Of a stretch of 64,000 nt of DNA, positions 60,164-64,000 are shown in pieces (the first letter of the stretch is position 1; each line of letters begins with the position of its first letter). A model generated the notes under the pieces. The model had not been told where the DNA came from. It did not search any database and was given only the letters and a program-made list of their open reading frames with translations. Origin of the DNA: CAUZWH01 sp965224275 (GTDB lineage: Bacteria > Pseudomonadota > Alphaproteobacteria > SHVV01); contig CBDCYR010000005.1 in the NCBI GenBank assembly GCA_965224275.1, positions 558,001-622,000 on the forward strand. The letters are read 5' to 3'. A program made the position numbers and the translations under genes.

Positions 60164-61491
60164 GGCTGTGTCTCGAAAGTGGTGGAAATTTGAGGATGGC
60201 GTAATCTCCGGGTGACAAGACAACCACCCAACCGGCGGCTAGCACCGCCAAGGAGATCACGCCATGAAGAACACTACCGAGACTTCTGCGCTTTCGCTAC
60301 TGGCCAATGACGCCGGCTATGATCCGCTCGAGGACCGGCTGCGGGAGAACATCAGATCCACGATCGAGGCCGTTTTTGAGGAGGAACTTGCGCAGTTTCT
60401 CGGGCGCTGCCGATACGGTCGAGAGGACGCGCTTCGGCAAGGGTATCGGAACGGGCACCGGGAGCGGCAACTGACGGGGACATTCGGGACCGAGAGGGTG
60501 AGCGTGCCGCGTGCGCGGATCGTTGAGGAAGACGGTCGGGCGTCGGAATGGCGTTCGCGGGCGCTGCCGCGCTACCAGCGGCTGACCAGAAAGGCCGAGG
60601 CGCTGATCGCTTCGGTGTATCTGTCCGGAACCAACACGCGGCGGGTGAAACGCGCGCTGTTCGGGCTCTTCGGGGGTGCTGTGAGCAAGGACGTTGTGAG
60701 CCGGGCGTGGCGCAAGGTGAAGGTCGATTGGGACGCCTGGTGCAGCCGTGGCCTCGCGGATGAGGATATCGTTCGGCTGATCCTTGACGGCACTGTGATC
60801 AAGACCCGACTGGATCGCAAGGCCACCAACATCTCGGTTCTCGCGGCTATAGGGGTGCGCCGGGATGGCCAGAAGGTCTTGCTTTCGATCGGGAATATGG
60901 GCGGAGAAAGCCAGGCGGCGTGGCGCCAGTTCCTCGACGACCTTGATGCGCGTGGACTGAAACGGCCCGGGTTTGTCATCGTCGATGGCGCGCCGGGACT
61001 GGAGGCGGCTCTGTCGGCGCTTTGGGGCGATGACCTTCCCGTTCAACGCTGCACCGTGCACAAGCACCGCAACCTTCTGGGTCATGCTCCCAAACACATG
61101 CATGACGAGCTGAGCGAAGATTACCGCGATATGATCTATGCCGACACTGCCTCCGAGGTGGAAACCCGCCGCAAGGCGTTTGTCCGCAAGTGGCGGCTGA
61201 AATGCAGGGCCGTCGCGGACAGCCTCGCAGAAGCGGGCGACAAGCTCTTTACCTTCACGCGCCTGTCCAAGAGCCAATGGAAATCAGCCCGAACGACCAA
61301 CGCCATTGAGCGTCTCAACGAGGAGTTCAAGCGCCGGATCAAAACACAGACCGTGCTGCCGTGTCCCGAAACAGTGCCGATGCTCCTCTGGGCGCTCCTC
61401 GCTTCCGGCCAAATCCAGATGCGCAAAGTCGATGGATGGGAAACCCTCGATCAGCTAATCGCCGACGAAACCCTTGACCGCGCGGCCTGAC
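60164..61491 (+). mobile_element. IS256-family element, copy 1 (right end missing)
   Basis: The left end GGCTGTGTCTCGAAAGTGGT is present. The right terminal 66 bp, present in copy 2, are absent: one base after the transposase stop, the left end of copy 2 begins. The unit repeats exactly with period 1328 bp. Confidence 0.93.
60264..61490 (+). CDS. IS256-family transposase, copy 1
   Basis: A 408-residue transposase (MULE-like DDE fold). The signature catalytic residues are in LILDGTVIKTRLD (D), PGFVIVDGAPGLEAALSALW (D) and RTTNAIERLNEEFKRRIKTQ (E), all intact. AAGGAGAT lies before the ATG at 60264. It encodes the complete enzyme although the element lacks its right end; copy 2 could be mobilised by it. 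Confidence 0.95.
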   Translation: MKNTTETSALSLLANDAGYDPLEDRLRENIRSTIEAVFEEELAQFLGRCRYGREDALRQGYRNGHRERQLTGTFGTERVSVPRARIVEEDGRASEWRSRALPRYQRLTRKAEALIASVYLSGTNTRRVKRALFGLFGGAVSKDVVSRAWRKVKVDWDAWCSRGLADEDIVRLILDGTVIKTRLDRKATNISVLAAIGVRRDGQKVLLSIGNMGGESQAAWRQFLDDLDARGLKRPGFVIVDGAPGLEAALSALWGDDLPVQRCTVHKHRNLLGHAPKHMHDELSEDYRDMIYADTASEVETRRKAFVRKWRLKCRAVADSLAEAGDKLFTFTRLSKSQWKSARTTNAIERLNEEFKRRIKTQTVLPCPETVPMLLWALLASGQIQMRKVDGWETLDQLIADETLDRAA

Positions 61492-62885
61492 GGCTGTGTC
61501 TCGAAAGTGGTGGAAATTTGAGGATGGCGTAATCTCCGGGTGACAAGACAACCACCCAACCGGCGGCTAGCACCGCCAAGGAGATCACGCCATGAAGAAC
61601 ACTACCGAGACTTCTGCGCTTTCGCTACTGGCCAATGACGCCGGCTATGATCCGCTCAAGGACCGGCTGCGGGAGAACATCAGATCCACGATCGAGGCCG
61701 TTTTTGAGGAGGAACTTGCGCAGTTTCTCGGGCGCTGCCGATACGGTCGAGAGGACGCGCTTCGGCAAGGGTATCGGAACGGGCACCGGGAGCGGCAACT
61801 GACGGGGACATTCGGGACCGAGAGGGTGAGCGTGCCGCGTGCACGGATCGTTGAGGAAGACGGTCGGGCGTCGGAATGGCGTTCGCGGGCGCTGCCGCGC
61901 TACCAGCGGCTGACCAGAAAGGCCGAGGCGCTGATCGCTTCGGTGTATCTGTCCGGAACCAACACGCGGCGGGTGAAACGCGCGCTGTTCGGGCTCTTCG
62001 GGGGTGCTGTGAGCAAGGACGTTGTGAGCCGGGCGTGGCGCAAGGTGAAGGTCGATTGGGACGCCTGGTGCAGCCGTGGCCTCGCGGATGAGGATATCGT
62101 TCGGCTGATCCTTGACGGCACTGTGATCAAGACCCGACTGGATCGCAAGGCCACCAACATCTCGGTTCTCGCGGCTATAGGGGTGCGCCGGGATGGCCAG
62201 AAGGTCTTGCTTTCGATCGGGAATATGGGCGGAGAAAGCCAGGCGGCGTGGCGCCAGTTCCTCGACGACCTTGATGCGCGTGGACTGAAACGGCCCGGGT
62301 TTGTCATCGTCGATGGCGCGCCGGGACTGGAGGCGGCTCTGTCGGCGCTTTGGGGCGATGACCTTCCCGTTCAACGCTGCACCGTGCACAAGCACCGCAA
62401 CCTTCTGGGTCATGCTCCCAAACACATGCATGACGAGCTGAGCGAAGATTACCGCGATATGATCTATGCCGACACTGCCTCCGAGGTGGAAACCCGCCGC
62501 AAGGCGTTTGTCCGCAAGTGGCGGCTGAAATGCAGGGCCGTCGCGGACAGCCTCGCAGAAGCGGGCGACAAGCTCTTTACCTTCACGCGCCTGTCCAAGA
62601 GCCAATGGAAATCAGCCCGAACGACCAACGCCATTGAGCGTCTCAACGAGGAGTTCAAGCGCCGGATCAAAACACAGACCGTGCTGCCGTGTCCCGAAAC
62701 AGTGCCGATGCTCCTCTGGGCGCTCCTCGCTTGCGGCCAAATCCAGATGCGCAAAGTCGATGGATGGGAAACCCTCGATCAGCTAATCGCCGACGAAACC
62801 CTTGACCGCGCGGCCTGACCGCCGCAAAACTCAACCCGCTCGGAGAGGCGCCAAAACCAATTTCCACCACTTTCGAGACACAACC
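61492..62885 (+). mobile_element. IS256-family element, copy 2 (1394 bp, complete)
   Basis: Both ends are present: left GGCTGTGTCTCGAAAGTGGT and right, reversed, GGTTGTGTCTCGAAAGTGGT. No target duplication is evident: the left neighbour is copy 1, and the bases outside the pair (GTTATTTA left of copy 1; CTATCGCA right of copy 2) differ. It lies against a truncated lipoprotein gene. Confidence 0.93.
61592..62818 (+). CDS. IS256-family transposase, copy 2
   Basis: A 408-residue protein identical to copy 1 except Lys for Glu at residue 23 (DPLKDRL) and Cys for Ser near the C-terminus (LLACGQIQ); a third base difference is silent. All DDE residues are intact. Such closeness means the tandem arose very recently. 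Confidence 0.95.
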   Translation: MKNTTETSALSLLANDAGYDPLKDRLRENIRSTIEAVFEEELAQFLGRCRYGREDALRQGYRNGHRERQLTGTFGTERVSVPRARIVEEDGRASEWRSRALPRYQRLTRKAEALIASVYLSGTNTRRVKRALFGLFGGAVSKDVVSRAWRKVKVDWDAWCSRGLADEDIVRLILDGTVIKTRLDRKATNISVLAAIGVRRDGQKVLLSIGNMGGESQAAWRQFLDDLDARGLKRPGFVIVDGAPGLEAALSALWGDDLPVQRCTVHKHRNLLGHAPKHMHDELSEDYRDMIYADTASEVETRRKAFVRKWRLKCRAVADSLAEAGDKLFTFTRLSKSQWKSARTTNAIERLNEEFKRRIKTQTVLPCPETVPMLLWALLACGQIQMRKVDGWETLDQLIADETLDRAA

Positions 62886-62887
62886 CT

Positions 62888-63337
62888 ATCGCATTCGCCC
62901 TCATTCTGTCGCTGCCCGCTTGCGCCAATGGCGCCGGGCAAAAACAAATCGGCGGCACCTTTCTCGGCGGTGCCCTGGGTGCGCTTGCGGGCTCACAATT
63001 CGGCTCGGGCCGGGGCCAACTGGCCGCGGTCGCGTTGGGCACGCTCGGGGGTGCTTTTCTTGGCAGTGAGGTCGGCAAATCGCTCGATCGAGCCGACCAA
63101 TCGCACATGAGACGCACCGCACAGCGCGCGCTCGAGACCGGCCGCACCGGCGCCAGTTCAGCGTGGCAGAACCCCGATTCCGGTCACTCAGGAACGGTGA
63201 CGCCAACCCGGACCTATCAGAGTAGGGCTGGTCAAGTATGTCGCGAGTTCAATCAATCGGTGTTGATAGGCGGGAAAACAGAGGCCGCCTTTGGTCGGGC
63301 CTGCCGTCAGCCGGATGGATCCTGGCAGATCCTGTAG
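62888..63337 (+). pseudogene. Glycine-zipper (17-kDa antigen-like) lipoprotein gene without a start codon
   Basis: The frame reads IAFALILSLPACANGAGQKQ, a lipoprotein signal peptide with lipobox LPAC, then GGTFLGGALGALAGSQFGSG and GQLAAVALGTLGGAFLGSEV (glycine-zipper repeats of the RT0821/17-kDa surface antigen family) and ends RQPDGSWQIL. There is no ATG, GTG or TTG in frame between the IS256 end and position 63035, so the initiation codon and the first few residues have been removed by the IS. Probably silent. Confidence 0.75.
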
Positions 63338-63376
63338 CCGCAGATGTCAACTTCGCTCGACATTCCTGCCACTAGA

Positions 63377-63556
63377 GCATTTCAGGATTGCGTCGACTTG
63401 GCCATCCCCACGAAGGCGTGCTTACGCCGTGCCACTTGGCACAACGGTCCCGCTTCGAACCCCCGGCCCAACCACCCCAGGGGTATCCCCAGCATATTCG
63501 AAAGAGGGGGTGGTTGGGCCGGGGGAGTGGGATGGGTCGAGCCAATCCTGAAATGC
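63377..63556. repeat. 180-bp palindromic MITE-like element
   Basis: The ends are a perfect 14-bp inverted repeat, GCATTTCAGGATTG at left and CAATCCTGAAATGC at right. A second, 18-bp nested stem inside pairs CCCCGGCCCAACCACCCC with GGGGTGGTTGGGCCGGGG. It has no coding sequence and lies in the gap between the truncated lipoprotein gene and the DUF2282 gene, where it could terminate or influence transcription. Fits a miniature inverted-repeat element. Confidence 0.8.
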
Positions 63557-63670
63557 ACGAGTCCGGATCGCACAACTTTTCACATGCTACTAGCGGTTAG
63601 AAACTTCCACGTGATGCCGTTCTACACAAATATCGGCCTTATCGTCGCAATGACTGGAAAGGAGTTAACG

Positions 63671-63979
63671 ATGAATACCCGCAAGCTGAGTACTCTGACC
63701 GCTGCCGCCGCCCTCGCGGGCGCCGTATCGATGGTGGCCCTCACCGGTGCTCCGACCGACGCGTTCGCTGCCGCCGGCAAGATAAAGTGCTACGGCATCT
63801 CGAAGGCCGGTGAGAACGACTGCGCCAACAAGGCCGGCACGCACTCCTGTGCCGGGCACGCGTCGGTCAGCTACGACGGTGGTGAGTGGAAAGTCGCCAA
63901 GTCGCAGAACGCCTGCACCATGGCTGGCGGCGCGCTGAAACCGTTCGACGGCGTGAACCCAAAGAAAGTGAAAGCGTAA
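63671..63979 (+). CDS. DUF2282 (BufA1-type) small exported cysteine protein
   Basis: A 102-residue protein: a signal peptide of about 33 residues (STLTAAAALAGAVSMVALTG, ending DAFAA), then a core with four cysteines in the DUF2282 pattern, IKCYGISKAGENDCAN, GTHSCAGHASVSYDG and SQNACTMAGGAL. DUF2282 proteins include the bufferin BufA1, a copper- and metal-stress-induced peptide modified by BufB/BufC enzymes. The operon partners would lie beyond the window's right end. GAAAGGAG precedes the ATG at 63671; I chose this start because the signal sequence begins there. Confidence 0.88.
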   Translation: MNTRKLSTLTAAAALAGAVSMVALTGAPTDAFAAAGKIKCYGISKAGENDCANKAGTHSCAGHASVSYDGGEWKVAKSQNACTMAGGALKPFDGVNPKKVKA

Positions 63980-64000
63980 GCGCCCGGCTTGGGACATGTC

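Noticed and set aside
60297..61277. 326-codon minus-strand frame over each IS256-family transposase
   Set aside because: Antisense to an intact DDE transposase, with no ribosome-binding site or family features; it recurs only because the IS is duplicated.
1..64000. CRISPR arrays, tRNA and rRNA genes
   Set aside because: I saw no regularly spaced short repeats with unique spacers and no cloverleaf-like or ribosomal sequence; the regular repeats present are inside coding sequence.

Overview
The window looks like chromosome from an alphaproteobacterium (GC-rich, Rhodospirillales-like habit) that carries a large IS-riddled accessory block. The best taxonomic marker is a DUF1476 gene (57033-57353), the zeta-type F1-ATPase inhibitor family typical of Alphaproteobacteria. 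The compact pssA-psd pair, a porin fragment, an ihfA remnant and a FixJ-type regulator fit. F420 biosynthesis is uncommon in this class and makes the locus notable.

Region 1 (1-28.06 kb) is mostly ordinary chromosomal coding. On the plus strand are an ATP-grasp ligase, a FixJ-like response regulator, an M20 peptidase and a 1009-aa TPR/O-GlcNAc-transferase-like (SPINDLY) protein. A SAM methyltransferase gene beside it has been split by a 932-bp IS5-family element with a clean TAA duplication. On the minus strand follows a degradative set: hydantoinase/oxoprolinase HyuA-HyuB, a Rieske oxygenase, an alpha/beta-hydrolase-fold protein lacking the nucleophile serine, a molybdenum hydroxylase large subunit, a NicX/M29-like metalloenzyme and a divergent RidA. 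pssA and psd sit among them. The end of this region is a compact F420 locus transcribed fno-cofE-cofD-cofC-fbiC, interrupted by a 280-bp MITE-like inverted-repeat element. It ends abruptly in the C-terminal stub of an F420-dependent luciferase-like oxidoreductase.

Region 2 (28.1-34.4 kb) is plasmid-like: a small lipoprotein, a ParA/RHH partition pair, porin and flavoprotein fragments, a hendecad coiled-coil protein, a secreted nuclease, an HU-family protein, a small HTH protein and a truncated large protein cut by a second copy of the same IS5-family element. The two sides of that copy carry different target trinucleotides (TGA and TAA), so sequence was lost or exchanged there. Beyond it is an ihfA gene lacking its start.

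Region 3 (34.4-57 kb) is a patchwork of mobile DNA: three IS21-family elements (two with both istA and istB, one truncated), an IS91-family element with its tyrosine recombinase, an IS6-family stub and three related tyrosine integrases (two divergent intact ones and one pseudogene). Cargo lies between them: a protein with five zinc ribbons, a PIN/CopG toxin-antitoxin pair, a VOC protein, a TRAP transporter (dctM-dctP-dctQ order), an ARPP-1-domain secreted protein and many gene stubs. Several stubs are duplicated or orphaned 5' ends of genes.

Region 4 (56.7-64 kb) holds a small unknown-family gene (paralogue of one at 38728) overlapping the DUF1476 gene, a 788-aa coiled-coil/LysM protein with four near-identical long tandem repeats, two IS256-family copies in direct tandem, a glycine-zipper lipoprotein gene whose start is lost at the IS boundary, a 180-bp palindromic element and a DUF2282/BufA1-type small cysteine protein at the window end. 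I found no tRNA, rRNA or CRISPR array.
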